Source of the DNA: Rugamonas sp.
Lineage (GTDB): Bacteria; Pseudomonadota; Gammaproteobacteria; Burkholderiales; Burkholderiaceae_D
Direction of reading: 5' to 3'
Assembly: GCF_025354735.1 (NCBI RefSeq)
Contig: NZ_JANXMI010000312.1
Span: 1-64,000 of the forward strand
Length of the DNA stretch: 64,000 bases
Positions within the stretch are counted from its first letter, which is position 1. Each line of letters opens with the position of its first letter. A program made the position numbers and the translations under genes. This document shows positions 36,610 through 45,729 of this stretch, one piece after another. The notes beneath the pieces are model-generated. The model saw only the letters and a program-made list of their open reading frames with translations. It was not told where the DNA came from and ran no database searches.

Positions 36610-38742
36610 TCAATCGCGCTTGCGGGCCAGCGCCGACACGCGCGACAAGGCGCCGTCGTTGCTGCCGGCGTGGTTGGTCGACACCGGCTCGAGCGCTTTC
36701 AGCGCCGGCACGTCGCTGACGAACGGCGCGATGCCGTAGGCGACGTCGATCTCGCTCGGGTAAATCAGGTAGCCGCGCGTGATGACCGCCGCCACCTTGC
36801 GGATGTCGCCGATATGTTTGGTCGGGTCGCCGTCGACCAGCACCAGGTCGGCCAGCTTGCCGACCGAAACGCTGCCGCGGTCATTGCTGGTGCGGGTATA
36901 GCGCGCGCCATTGCGGGTCGCCACTTGCAGCGCCTGCGATGGCGTCAGCCCGGCCTTGACCAGCATTTCCAACTCGGCCTGCAAGGTGAAGCCGGCCAGT
37001 TCGTCGGTGCCGGCCACCAGCGGCACGCCGGCGCGGTACATGATGCCGACGAACTGCACCATCTTGGCGTAGGATTTTTCATAGCGCTTGAGGGTGGCGT
37101 CGTCGTCGATCTTCATGGTGCCGACCGAGAAGCCGCGCTTGACGTCCGGCGGCATGTGGTCGGCGATGGCGGCGAAGGGTTCGTTCATGTCGCCGTCCTT
37201 CTGCTTGAGGAAGGCGAAGGTGGCCAGCGTGGAGTCGATCGAGATCTGCTTCTTCGCCAGTTCGGCGACGAAGGCCTTGACCGGCTTGGAATTGAAATCG
37301 AGGTCGGCCACTTTTTCAGCCGGCAGGATGAAGCGTTGCAGCGTGCGGGTGTCGGTGTCGGGCTGCATGACGAAGTTCAGCATGACCTGGTTGATGTGCT
37401 GGATTTCGTCGTAGCCGGCGTCGAGCGCCTGCTGCGCGCGCAGGCCGGCCGGGATGTGGCCGGACACGCGCATGCCGCGGCTGTGCGCATAGGCCACGGT
37501 CTCCTTCAGGATCGCTTTCGGGAAGGAGTTATAAATCTTCAGCTGCGGATAACCATGTTCGGCGTACCAGTCGATGGCGTTCTTGGCCTGCGGCAGCGTC
37601 GAGATGACGAAGCCGCCGTTCGACGAGAACGGGCTCTCGCCCTCGAGGAAACCGGCCGGCACCACCTGCGGCGCGAGCAGCTTGCCGGCGATGGTTTCGT
37701 CGAGCTCCATTTGCAGCTGGGCGTTGTCGTTGCCCATGTCGCGCGCGCTGGTGACGCCGGCGGCCACGTGCAGCGCGTCGGACCAGCGGTCGACGTGGGC
37801 GTGCATGTCGAACAGGCCGGGCAGCATGATGCGGCCGTTGGCGTCGATTTCGTTGACGGCGCCGCGCGACGGCGCGCCGGCCGGCACCACTTCGGTGATG
37901 CGGCCGCGCAGCACGTAGACGTCGGACAGCGCGCCGACGGTGGCCTTCTCGCTGTCGAACACGCGCGCGTTGCGGATCACGGTCAGGCCGGTCAGCGGGT
38001 GCTGGAGCTGGGCCGCGTCGTCGGACAGCAGTTTGCTTTCGGCCGCTTTCTGATGTTCGGCCAGCAGCGGCGCCACGCCCTGCCAGCCCTCCTCCAGCAT
38101 CGACGCGAAGCCGGGGATGACGAGGCCGAACATGCGCGGATGCTCGCCCGTGGTGGCCCAGTAGAACGACGGCGACAGGCCGACGCCGGTCTGCGCCAGC
38201 AGCTGCACTTTCTCGGTCTTGCCGTTGGCGCTGACGTCCACCGTGTCGAGCGTGCGCTGGGCCAGCGTACCGGATGGCAGCAGCGCCAGCTTGTGGTCCG
38301 GCGCGGCGGCCAGCGCGGTGATCGAGGCCGACGCGATCTCGAAGGAGCTGTTCAGCGGTAAATACATGGCGGGGCCGGTGACGGCGGTGGCGCCGTGCTC
38401 GGAGGTCGACTTCCACAGCGCCTGGCCGTCCTTGCGCTCGAAGTGCTCGTCGACGACGGCGCCGAAGGTCGAATTGCCTTTCACCGTGTATTCGGTCATG
38501 ACGCCGTCGGCGCCCATGCGGAATTGCTCCGTCAGTTCCGGGCCGCGGCCGTTGTCCTTGTAGATGAAGCGGACCTTGGTCAGGCCATCGTCCCCGCGCT
38601 CGACTTCCTGCTCGCCGATCTGTTTGCCGTTTTCGGCCACGATCAGATATTTGGTGTGGCTGGCCGCCTGCGCCGGCGCGCTGAACGCGGCGGCGACGGC
38701 AAGGGCGAGGACCAGGGGCAAGGCGGGTAGGCTGCGCATCAT
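36610..38742 (-). CDS. Secreted amidohydrolase-family protein with extra N-terminal domain
   Basis: This protein of 710 residues has a signal peptide (LPLVLALAVAAAFSAPAQA-A). An N-terminal beta-rich domain of about 220 residues precedes an amidohydrolase barrel with the metal-binding HAH at 314-316 (FDMHAHVD). The barrel also has VSGHIPAG, QHINQV and VAGTDELAG, which are the usual later metal ligands and catalytic Asp, and the composite domain ends GKLADLVLVDGDP. It is probably a periplasmic hydrolase of the imidazolonepropionase/prolidase-like type; the substrate is unknown. Two 16-bp direct repeats lie 55-88 bases upstream of its start. Confidence 0.85.
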   Translation of the reverse strand: MMRSLPALPLVLALAVAAAFSAPAQAASHTKYLIVAENGKQIGEQEVERGDDGLTKVRFIYKDNGRGPELTEQFRMGADGVMTEYTVKGNSTFGAVVDEHFERKDGQALWKSTSEHGATAVTGPAMYLPLNSSFEIASASITALAAAPDHKLALLPSGTLAQRTLDTVDVSANGKTEKVQLLAQTGVGLSPSFYWATTGEHPRMFGLVIPGFASMLEEGWQGVAPLLAEHQKAAESKLLSDDAAQLQHPLTGLTVIRNARVFDSEKATVGALSDVYVLRGRITEVVPAGAPSRGAVNEIDANGRIMLPGLFDMHAHVDRWSDALHVAAGVTSARDMGNDNAQLQMELDETIAGKLLAPQVVPAGFLEGESPFSSNGGFVISTLPQAKNAIDWYAEHGYPQLKIYNSFPKAILKETVAYAHSRGMRVSGHIPAGLRAQQALDAGYDEIQHINQVMLNFVMQPDTDTRTLQRFILPAEKVADLDFNSKPVKAFVAELAKKQISIDSTLATFAFLKQKDGDMNEPFAAIADHMPPDVKRGFSVGTMKIDDDATLKRYEKSYAKMVQFVGIMYRAGVPLVAGTDELAGFTLQAELEMLVKAGLTPSQALQVATRNGARYTRTSNDRGSVSVGKLADLVLVDGDPTKHIGDIRKVAAVITRGYLIYPSEIDVAYGIAPFVSDVPALKALEPVSTNHAGSNDGALSRVSALARKRD

Positions 38743-38796
38743 CGTTTTAATCTCCGAATCGGACTGGTTGGGCTGCGGTTGTGTATTTGTTATGAG

Positions 38797-38830
38797 TGTA
38801 TCAGCACATGTAGCTGTATCAGCACATGTA
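38797..38830. repeat. Two 16-bp direct repeats upstream of the amidohydrolase
   Basis: TGTATCAGCACATGTA occurs at 38797-38812 and again at 38815-38830, an 18-bp period with a GC spacer. The pair fills the gap between the moeB stop and the amidohydrolase promoter region, as an operator would. The unit contains the palindrome ACATGT. Confidence 0.75.
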
Positions 38831-39583
38831 TCAATGACCGCCGCCGCATACCGGGCAGGCGGCGTTGCGCTCGATGCGGATGCTGGTCCATTCCATGTGC
38901 AGGCCGTCGAGCATCAGCAGGCGGCCGGCCAGCGACTGGCCGACGCCCATCAGCAGCTTGAGCGCCTCGGCCGCCTGCATCGCGCCGACCACGCCGACCA
39001 GCGGCGCGAACACGCCCATGGTGGAACAGGCCACGTCCTCGAACGGCTGGTCCGGTGGGAACAGGCAGGCGTAGCATGGCGCCGCCGCGCTGCGCGTATC
39101 GAACACGCTGACCTGGCCGTCGAAACGGATCGCGGCGCCCGACACCAGCGGCTTGCGCGCGGCGACGCAGGCGCGGTTGATGGCGTGGCGGGTGGCGAAG
39201 TTGTCGCTGCAATCGAGGACCACGTCGGACGCTGCCACCAGCGCGGCCAGGCGAGCGTCGTCGGCGCGTTCGGTCAGCGCGGTGATGGCGATGTCGGGAT
39301 TGATTTGTTCGAGCGCGAGGCGCGCCGATTCGGCTTTCGGCTGGCCCACGCGCGCGGTGCTGTGGGCGATCTGGCGCTGCAGGTTGGTGAGGTCGACGAC
39401 GTCGTCGTCGACCAGCGTGATGTGGCCGACGCCGGCCGACGCCAGGTACAGCGCGGCCGGCGAACCGAGGCCGCCGGCGCCGATCACCAGCGCGTGCGCG
39501 GCCAGCAGCTTTTGCTGGCCCTCGATGCCGACTTCATTGAGCAGGATGTGGCGCGAGTAGCGCAGCAGTTGGTTGTCGTTCAT
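38831..39583 (-). CDS. moeB: MoeB/ThiF/HesA-family adenylyltransferase
   Basis: This E1-like enzyme of 250 residues adenylates the C-terminus of a small sulphur-carrier protein (MoaD or ThiS). It has the ATP motif VIGAGGLGSPAALYLASAG (33-51), the RQIAHS arginine finger region, VLDCSDNF and a zinc site formed by CYAC and the C-terminal CPVC. VACSTMGVFAPLVG holds the possible catalytic cysteine. It cannot be separated with certainty into molybdopterin or thiamine synthesis from sequence alone. Confidence 0.9.
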   Translation of the reverse strand: MNDNQLLRYSRHILLNEVGIEGQQKLLAAHALVIGAGGLGSPAALYLASAGVGHITLVDDDVVDLTNLQRQIAHSTARVGQPKAESARLALEQINPDIAITALTERADDARLAALVAASDVVLDCSDNFATRHAINRACVAARKPLVSGAAIRFDGQVSVFDTRSAAAPCYACLFPPDQPFEDVACSTMGVFAPLVGVVGAMQAAEALKLLMGVGQSLAGRLLMLDGLHMEWTSIRIERNAACPVCGGGH

Positions 39584-39667
39584 CGGGTGCGACGGGTTCC
39601 ATATTGAGGTGCGCGCGGGTGGACTGGCAGCGGCGCCGAGATCGGGATCGGTCAGCGGCGCGGACAC

Positions 39668-39682
39668 CGGGGTCAGACCCCG
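39668..39682. repeat. Second copy of the GGGGTCAGACC palindromic core
   Basis: CGGGGTCAGACCCCG is a 5+5 palindrome around TCAGA. It shares GGGGTCAGACC with the 23-bp inverted repeat at 8406-8460. It lies in the spacer between ctpA and moeB. Confidence 0.55.
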
Positions 39683-39734
39683 TTCACGGGCAACGCTGAT
39701 CCCGGCTCCGCCGCCGGAGCCAAACCCATCGCGC

Positions 39735-41249
39735 TTATTTTTTGGCCGGCGCTTTTTTGTCGTCCGGCTTGACGTCGGTTTTCAGGTCCGGCTTGGCGTC
39801 GGACTTGACTTCGGTCTTGTCGGCCACGGCGTCGGTGGCGGCGGCGACATCGGCTTTCGCCAGCCGCACCGGCAATCCCTTGAAATGGTTCAGGGCCTGC
39901 GCCAGCTGGAAGTCGTCCTTCGATCCGAATTCGACCGGCTTCTGCTTCTTGGCCAGCGCCAGCAGGCGCTGCTCCTCTTCCAGGCCGTCGTGCCGGGGCG
40001 CTTTGACCGGGTCGGCCTGCTCGTCCTCGTTGCCCAGGTGTTTTTGCAGATCCGCTTCGCGCACGCGCAGGCTGTTCAAGCCGTCGCCGTCGGCCGTTTC
40101 GTCGACCAGCAGATCGGGCACGATGCCGCGCGCCTGGATCGAGCGGCCGTGCGGCGTGTAGTAGCGCGCGGTGGTGAGCTTGACGGCGGTGTCGGCGGTC
40201 AGCTGGCGCAGGGTTTGCACCGAGCCTTTGCCGAAGGTTTGCGAGCCCATGATGATGGCGCGCTTGTAGTCTTGCAGCGCGCCGGCGACGATCTCGGACG
40301 CGGAGGCCGAGCCGGTGTTCACCAGCACCACCATCGGCACGTCCTTGAGCGCCGCCGGCAGCTTGGCCAGCGGATCGCCGGGACCACGGCCGGCGTAGAA
40401 TTCGGGACGGCCGTAGAAGGTCTGCTTCGATTCCATCAGCTGGCCATTGGTGGTGACGATCACCGCGTCCTTCGGCAGGAAGGCGGCGGAGACGCCGACG
40501 GCGCCCGGCACCACGCCGCCCGGATCGTTGCGCAGGTCGAGCACCAGGCCTTTGATGTGCGGGTCTTGCGCATACAGGGCCGCCAGTTTTTTGGCCATGT
40601 CTTCGACGGTCGGCTCCTGGAACTGCGCGATGCGCAGCCACGCGTAACCGGGTTCGATCATCTTCGCCTTGACGCTCTGGACGCGGATTTCTTCGCGCGC
40701 CACGTGGAACAGCAGCGGCTTGTCTTCGCCCTTGCGATTGATGGTCAGCTCGACCTTGGAGTGCGGCTCACCGCGCATTTTCTTGATCGCCTCGTCGAGC
40801 GACTGGCCCTTGATGGGCGAGCCGTTGATGCGCGTAATGAGGTCGCCGGTCTTGATGCCGGCCTTGAAGGCGGGCGAATCCTCGATCGGCGAGACGACCT
40901 TGATGTAGCCGTCCTCGGTGCCCACTTCGATGCCGATGCCGACGAATTTGCCGGACACGGTTTCGCGCATTTCGCGGAAGGCTTTTTGATCGAGGTAGAG
41001 CGAGTGCGGGTCGAGCGAGGCGACCATGCCGGAAATGGCTTCGGTCAGCAGTTTTTTATCGTCGGCCGGTTCGACGTAATCGCTCTTGATGATGCCGAAA
41101 ACGTCGGTCAGCTCGCGCAATTCCTGCAGGGGCAGCGGGGCCGGCGAGCCGGTCACCTTTTGCGCGATGGCGGAAAACTGCAACGACACCGTGACGCCGG
41201 CCACCATGCCCAGACCGATCAGGCCGAAACTCTTGACTTTGTTGCCCAT
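39735..41249 (-). CDS. ctpA: Carboxy-terminal processing protease (S41 family)
   Basis: This 504-residue periplasmic serine protease has an N-terminal membrane/signal segment (FGLIGLGMVAGVTVSLQFSAIA), a PDZ domain (GIGIEVGTEDGYIKVVSP near 104-121 through about 190) and the S41 core. That core includes GSASASE (313-319, containing the nucleophile Ser) and the base Lys341 in FGKGS. The C-terminus is a Lys/Asp/Pro-rich tail with three near-repeats (KSDAKPDL, KTDVKPDD). Such proteases trim or degrade envelope proteins, often peptidoglycan hydrolases, which fits its neighbour envC 15 bases upstream. Confidence 0.94.
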   Translation of the reverse strand: MGNKVKSFGLIGLGMVAGVTVSLQFSAIAQKVTGSPAPLPLQELRELTDVFGIIKSDYVEPADDKKLLTEAISGMVASLDPHSLYLDQKAFREMRETVSGKFVGIGIEVGTEDGYIKVVSPIEDSPAFKAGIKTGDLITRINGSPIKGQSLDEAIKKMRGEPHSKVELTINRKGEDKPLLFHVAREEIRVQSVKAKMIEPGYAWLRIAQFQEPTVEDMAKKLAALYAQDPHIKGLVLDLRNDPGGVVPGAVGVSAAFLPKDAVIVTTNGQLMESKQTFYGRPEFYAGRGPGDPLAKLPAALKDVPMVVLVNTGSASASEIVAGALQDYKRAIIMGSQTFGKGSVQTLRQLTADTAVKLTTARYYTPHGRSIQARGIVPDLLVDETADGDGLNSLRVREADLQKHLGNEDEQADPVKAPRHDGLEEEQRLLALAKKQKPVEFGSKDDFQLAQALNHFKGLPVRLAKADVAAATDAVADKTEVKSDAKPDLKTDVKPDDKKAPAKK

Positions 41250-41264
41250 GTTTTATCCGCGACC

Positions 41265-42866
41265 CTAGAACTTGACCCACGTGGCCGGATCGAACGCCCG
41301 GCCCTGGTGGCGAAGCTCAAAGTATAAACCCGATTCTTCGTTGCCGCCGCTGTTTCCCGCGTTGGCGATGGTCTCGCCGCCCTTGACGATGTCGCCGGCC
41401 CGTTTGAGCAGCGCTTGATTGTTGCCGTAGATGCTCATGTACTGGCCGCCGTGGTCGACGATGATGAGGTTGCCGAAGCCGCGCAACCACTCGGCGAACA
41501 CGACGCGGCCGGCGGCGACGGCGTGGACGTCGCTGCCCTCGCTGGCACGGATGAACACGCCTTTCCAGCTGGGGCCGTCGCCGCGCTTGGAACCGAATTT
41601 GGCGGCGACCTTGCCGGCCACCGGCGCGCGCAGTTCGCCGCGCAGGCTGGCGAAAGCGCCTTCGGGCGCGGCCGGCGCCAGCGCGATGTCGGACGGCGCG
41701 GCCGCCGGCGCGGCGGGTCTGGCCTGCTGCTCCTTGAGGTCGGCCCATTTGTCGACCGGTTTGTCGGCGGCTTTATCGGCGGGCTTGTCGGCTGATTTAT
41801 CGGCGACCTTGTCCGCGGCCTGGGCGGCCGCCTTGTCGGACGGCTTTTGCTGCGCCAGCGCGGCGTCGTCGGCGGCCGGCAAGGGCTTCGCGGGCGCGGC
41901 CGGCAGCGGCGGCAGCTTGATGCCGGGCTTGGCCTTCAACAGCGCCAGCCGTTCGCGCTCGGCCTCGGCACGGGCCTTGGCCACGGCCAGCGCGCGCGCC
42001 TTCGCTTCGGCCCGCTCCTCGGCGTCGGCCCTGGCCTTGGCGGCCTTGACGGCGGCCACCTGTTCCAGGCGGCGCTTCTCGGCGGCGGCGGCCTCGGCCT
42101 GCTGCTCGATGAGCTTGCCGAGCTTGTCGACCAGGCCGGCCATGCGCACTTCGTCGCGCTCGACGTTGCCGGCTTCCTTGCGCTGGGCCACGAGGCGCTG
42201 CGACAGCGTCGCCAGCAGCGCGGCGTGGCGCGATTTTTCCTGTTCCAGCGCGGCTTTCTGCTGGATTTGTTCCTCGGCGATTTCTTCCAGGTCGTCCTTG
42301 GCGTCCTGCGCCTCGGCCTGGATGGTTTCGACTTGCTTGAGGTTGGCGCGCAGCGAGTCGAGCAGCCGCGCCTGAGCCTGCGACACATAGACCATCATCT
42401 GCAAGTCGCGGTTGATGCGGTTGGGATTGTCGCCCGACAGCAGCAGCTTGATGCGGTCTTCATTGCCGGCCACGTATTGCTGGCGCACCAGCTGGGCCAG
42501 CTGCTTTTTCTGCGACTCGACGGTCGCGGCCAGCTTGTCGTGCTGCTCGCCGAGCTGCTTGAGCTTGGCGTTCGTGACGCCCTGCTCGGCGGCCAGGTCG
42601 TGCAACGCGCGGTTGGCGTTCGAGATCGCCTCCTCCGAGGCGGCGAGCGTGTCGGCGGCGTCGTCCTTGGCGCTTTCGGTCTGGCCGATGTCGCGTTTCA
42701 GGGCGCTGAGCTTTTGCTGCAAGCCGGCGCGCTCGGCCTCGGCCGCCGCTTTCTGCTTGCTGCGCTCGGTGACCTTGGCGCCGGCGTGGGCGGCCCCGCA
42801 GGCCAGCGCCAGGCACAGCAAGACCGCCGCGCGGCGGGCCGTCAAACCGGTGGAAGGAGACGACAA
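41265..42866 (-). CDS. envC: EnvC-like murein hydrolase activator
   Basis: A 533-residue periplasmic protein with a signal peptide (AAVLLCLALACGAAHA), a long coiled coil (about 30-330, SKQKAAAEAERAGLQQKLSALK onwards) and a low-complexity linker of repeated ADKxADK units. A C-terminal LytM domain runs from about 410 to 533. The LytM domain has lost the usual metal-binding histidines: the expected H-x-H is LYFELRH, and the first HxxxD is replaced by KRGDGPSWKG. As in E. coli EnvC it should therefore activate amidases rather than cut itself. It sits between gpmA and ctpA. Confidence 0.92.
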   Translation of the reverse strand: MSSPSTGLTARRAAVLLCLALACGAAHAGAKVTERSKQKAAAEAERAGLQQKLSALKRDIGQTESAKDDAADTLAASEEAISNANRALHDLAAEQGVTNAKLKQLGEQHDKLAATVESQKKQLAQLVRQQYVAGNEDRIKLLLSGDNPNRINRDLQMMVYVSQAQARLLDSLRANLKQVETIQAEAQDAKDDLEEIAEEQIQQKAALEQEKSRHAALLATLSQRLVAQRKEAGNVERDEVRMAGLVDKLGKLIEQQAEAAAAEKRRLEQVAAVKAAKARADAEERAEAKARALAVAKARAEAERERLALLKAKPGIKLPPLPAAPAKPLPAADDAALAQQKPSDKAAAQAADKVADKSADKPADKAADKPVDKWADLKEQQARPAAPAAAPSDIALAPAAPEGAFASLRGELRAPVAGKVAAKFGSKRGDGPSWKGVFIRASEGSDVHAVAAGRVVFAEWLRGFGNLIIVDHGGQYMSIYGNNQALLKRAGDIVKGGETIANAGNSGGNEESGLYFELRHQGRAFDPATWVKF

Positions 42867-42869
42867 AAC

Positions 42870-43616
42870 TTACTTGGCCTTACCTTGATTGGCCACGGCC
42901 GCCTGCGCCGCCGCGATCGCCGCCGGGTCGCCCAGGTAGTAATGGCGTATCGGCTTCAGGTCGGCGTCGAGCTCGTAGACCAGGGGCTGGCCGTTGGGAA
43001 TGTTGAGGCCGACGATGTCGTCGTCGCTGATGCCGTCGAGCATCTTGATCAGCGCGCGCAGGCTGTTGCCGTGGGCCGAGATGATGATCTTCTTGCCGGC
43101 GCGGATGGCCGGGGCGATGTCCTCGTCCCAGACCGGCATGACGCGGGCCACGGTGTCCTTCAGGCATTCGGTCAGCGGGATGCTGGCGTGCGGCAGGCCG
43201 GCGTAGCGCGGGTCGTTGAAGGAGGCGCGCTCGTCGTCCTGCTCCAGCGGCGGCGGCGGCGTGTCGTAGCTGCGGCGCCAGACCAGCACTTGCTCGTCGC
43301 CGTACTTGGCGGCGGTCTCGCCCTTGTCCAGGCCTTGCAGGGCGCCGTAGTGGCGCTCGTTGAGGCGCCAGTCGTGCTTGATCGGCAGATACATCATGTC
43401 CATCGCGTCCAGCGACAGCCACAGCGTGCGGATCGCGCGCTTGAGCACCGAGGTGTAGGCCAGGTCGAAGCTGAAACCAGCCGCCTTGAGCACTTCGCCG
43501 GCGACGCGCGCTTCGCTGACGCCCTTGTCGGTCAGGTCGACGTCGGTCCAGCCGGTGAAACGGTTCGACAGATTCCAGGTGGATTCGCCGTGACGCATGA
43601 ATACGATTTTATACAT
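42870..43616 (-). CDS. gpmA: 2,3-bisphosphoglycerate-dependent phosphoglycerate mutase
   Basis: A 248-residue glycolytic enzyme interconverting 3- and 2-phosphoglycerate. The phospho-acceptor His9 lies in [10 protein letters not shown], the second catalytic histidine is in [10 protein letters not shown], and [12 protein letters not shown] plus [16 protein letters not shown] are invariant family blocks. It leads the gpmA-envC-ctpA string on the leftward strand and is divergent from a rhodanese gene. Confidence 0.97.
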   Translation of the reverse strand: MYKIVFMRHGESTWNLSNRFTGWTDVDLTDKGVSEARVAGEVLKAAGFSFDLAYTSVLKRAIRTLWLSLDAMDMMYLPIKHDWRLNERHYGALQGLDKGETAAKYGDEQVLVWRRSYDTPPPPLEQDDERASFNDPRYAGLPHASIPLTECLKDTVARVMPVWDEDIAPAIRAGKKIIISAHGNSLRALIKMLDGISDDDIVGLNIPNGQPLVYELDADLKPIRHYYLGDPAAIAAAQAAVANQGKAK

Positions 43617-43744
43617 AATGCCATTTTCACAAAAAGGTTAAATGCACACCTAATATGTGGACATGCACATAAAAGACGCAGCTTACAGAACTCTTCCAGC
43701 TTCTATTTTATAATGCGCGGATTGACTTAAACCATTGGGACACC

Positions 43745-44149
43745 GTGAAATTCTTCATTGACAATATTTTTATCCTCGCCATCGTCCTCGTTTCGGGCGG
43801 CGCCCTGCTCTGGCCGGTACTGACGCAACGTGGCAAACGCGTCTCTCCGCTGGAGGCCACGCAGCTCATCAACCGCGGCAAGGCCCTGATCCTGGACGTG
43901 CGGGACGCGGCCGAATTCGCGGCCGGACATGTGACGGACGCTAAAAATATCGCGCTGGCCGAGCTGGGCGGCCGCGTCGGCGAGCTGGAGAAATTCAAGG
44001 CGAAAAGCGTGATCGTCGTGTGCCAGAGCGGCGCGCGCGCGGCCACGGCGGCCGGCCTGCTGCAAAAAGCCGGCTTCACGGACGTCGTCAACCTCGACGG
44101 CGGCGTGACGGCATGGAAGGCCGCCGGCTTACCACTGGTCAACAAGTAA
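43745..44149 (+). CDS. Membrane-anchored rhodanese-like protein
   Basis: This protein of 134 residues has an N-terminal TM helix (NIFILAIVLVSGGALLWPVL) and a single rhodanese domain with the active-site loop VVCQSGARAAT (Cys93) and the DVRDAAEF entry motif. It resembles YibN, found between gpmA and grxC/secB in gammaproteobacteria, where the order is conserved. The start is GTG at 43745; a TATAAT box at 43709-43714 lies 31 bases upstream. Confidence 0.9.
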   Translation: MKFFIDNIFILAIVLVSGGALLWPVLTQRGKRVSPLEATQLINRGKALILDVRDAAEFAAGHVTDAKNIALAELGGRVGELEKFKAKSVIVVCQSGARAATAAGLLQKAGFTDVVNLDGGVTAWKAAGLPLVNK

Positions 44150-44216
44150 CCGAAAAATAGTTTACTCTTGGTGGCATCAAGCTAGCAAGTCAGCAAAAAT
44201 AGTGAAGGAAATGATG

Positions 44217-44477
44217 ATGACTGCCCACGTATTACTCTATAGCACCGCCGTTTGCCCTTATTGCGTGCGCGCCGAGCGCCTGTTGGAAGCGAAGGGCGTG
44301 ACCGCGATCGAAAAAGTCCGCATCGACCTCGATCCGGAACAGCGCGCGCTGATGATGAAAAAGACCGGCCGCCGCACGGTGCCGCAAATTTACATCGGCG
44401 ACACCCACGTCGGCGGTTTCGACGATTTGTACGCGCTGGACCAGGCCGGCGGCCTCGACCCCTTGTTAAACGGTTAA
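44217..44477 (+). CDS. grxC: Glutaredoxin 3
   Basis: From the ATG at 44217, the last of three consecutive ATGs and the one best spaced from AAGGAA, this 86-residue glutaredoxin has the dithiol site CPYC (13-16). It also has the glutathione-binding RRTVPQIYIG (cis-Pro) and GGFDDLYAL motifs. It reduces protein disulfides and glutathionylated proteins in the cytoplasm. secB follows, as in many proteobacteria. Confidence 0.94.
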   Translation: MTAHVLLYSTAVCPYCVRAERLLEAKGVTAIEKVRIDLDPEQRALMMKKTGRRTVPQIYIGDTHVGGFDDLYALDQAGGLDPLLNG

Positions 44478-44511
44478 GAGACTCCAAATAGCAACGCGGC
44501 AGCAGAAATAG

Positions 44512-44539
44512 TTTGAATCTAAATTGGTTTTGATACAAT
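44512..44539 (+). promoter_or_regulatory. Probable promoter of secB
   Basis: TTTGAA (44512-44517) and TACAAT (44534-44539) are separated by 16 bases, upstream of secB and after the grxC stop. The -10 is one mismatch from consensus. Confidence 0.5.
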
Positions 44540-44647
44540 TGGCCCCGCGTTGCACCGTAGCCGCGCAGCACGCCCGGCGCGCAGCGGTTGCAAGTACACT
44601 CTCTGAGCGGCGCGTGCCGCTCGTTTCCTCTATCACGAAAGCGTTCC

Positions 44648-45124
44648 ATGTCTGACGAAACTCTGCAACCCGTATTCCAAATCCAACGCGTCTACCTGAA
44701 AGACATGTCGCTGGAACAGCCGAATTCCCCAGGTATCTTCCTGGAACAAGAAGCGCCGACCATCGAAGTGGCGCTGGACGTGGGCGCCGAGGCGCTGGCC
44801 GAAGGCATCTACGAATCGACCGTGACCATCACCGTCACCGCCAAAATCAAGGACAAGGTCGCGTTCCTGGCCGAAGGCAAGCAAGCCGGCATCTTCGAGG
44901 CGCGCAACATTCCCGCCGACCAGATGGATCCGCTGCTGGGCATCGGTTGCCCGAACATCGTCTACCCTTACCTGCGCGCCAACATCGCCGACATGATCAC
45001 CCGCGCCGGCTTCCCGCCCGTGCACCTGGCCGAGATCAACTTCGAAGTGTTTTATCAGCAGCGCCTGCAAGCGGTGGCCGATGCCGCCGCCGCAGCGCCC
45101 GCCGACGGCGCCGCCACGCACTAA
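44648..45124 (+). CDS. secB: Protein-export chaperone SecB
   Basis: This cytoplasmic chaperone of 158 residues keeps Sec substrates unfolded and hands them to Sec[21 protein letters not shown] at the start and the [19 protein letters not shown] and [13 protein letters not shown] blocks are diagnostic. The C-terminal tail is alanine-rich. It lies upstream of an SH3-domain gene and gpsA in the usual secB-gpsA arrangement. Confidence 0.97.
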   Translation: MSDETLQPVFQIQRVYLKDMSLEQPNSPGIFLEQEAPTIEVALDVGAEALAEGIYESTVTITVTAKIKDKVAFLAEGKQAGIFEARNIPADQMDPLLGIGCPNIVYPYLRANIADMITRAGFPPVHLAEINFEVFYQQRLQAVADAAAAAPADGAATH

Positions 45125-45198
45125 GCGACACCGGCACGCCGCGCGTCGCGCGCTGCCATGCTCGGAGGCCCCTGCGGCCTTCGAGCCTTAGTACCCGC

Positions 45199-45248
45199 TT
45201 CAAAATGACCATGGCGTTGTGGCAGCACCCGGCCATGCTCATTTTGAA
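45199..45248. repeat. Imperfect inverted repeat between secB and the SH3 gene
   Basis: Arms TTCAAAATGACCATGG (45199-45214) and CCATGCTCATTTTGAA (45233-45248) pair over 16 positions with one mismatch, leaving an 18-base loop. There is no T-run, so it is more likely a processing or stability hairpin, or an operator, than a terminator. Confidence 0.65.
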
Positions 45249-45282
45249 ACAGGTTCTTATTTACTTCTCGTCAAGGCCAGCC

Positions 45283-45726
45283 ATGACCATCCCTCGTTTG
45301 ATCGCAGGCGCCATGTTGATGCTGGCGACGACGGCCAGTCTGGCCTTCGACTATAAAACAGTGGGACCGAATCCCGTCATCCTCTACGACGCCCCTTCGA
45401 CCAAGGGCGGCAAGCTGTTCATCGTGCCGCGCGGCGCGCCGCTGGAAGTGGTGCTCAGCTACGGCGAATGGGTCAAAGTGCGCGACGTCAGCGGCGATCT
45501 GGCCTGGACCGAGGCCAAGGGTTTGACGGGCAAGCGCGGCGTCATCGTCCGCACGCCCGGCCTGAAAGTGCGCGCCACGCCGGACGAGGCCGCTACGCCG
45601 GTGTTCACCGCCGACAAGGGCGTGCTGCTGGAACTGGCCGAACCGGCCAACAGCGGCTGGCTCAAGGTGCGTCACAAGGACGGCCTGGCCGGCTACGTGA
45701 AAAACGGCGACGTCTGGGGCGATTGA
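45283..45726 (+). CDS. Periplasmic SH3-domain protein
   Basis: This protein of 147 residues has a signal peptide (MTIPRLIAGAMLMLATTASLA) and two bacterial SH3 modules in tandem (ILYDAPSTKGGKLFIVPRG, then GLKVRATPDEAATPVFTADK with LKVRHKDGLAGYVKNGDVWG). Such proteins often bind peptidoglycan. It ends 3 bases before the gpsA start, so it is co-transcribed with gpsA; its link to glycerol phosphate synthesis is not obvious. Confidence 0.85.
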   Translation: MTIPRLIAGAMLMLATTASLAFDYKTVGPNPVILYDAPSTKGGKLFIVPRGAPLEVVLSYGEWVKVRDVSGDLAWTEAKGLTGKRGVIVRTPGLKVRATPDEAATPVFTADKGVLLELAEPANSGWLKVRHKDGLAGYVKNGDVWGD

Positions 45727-45729
45727 GCC

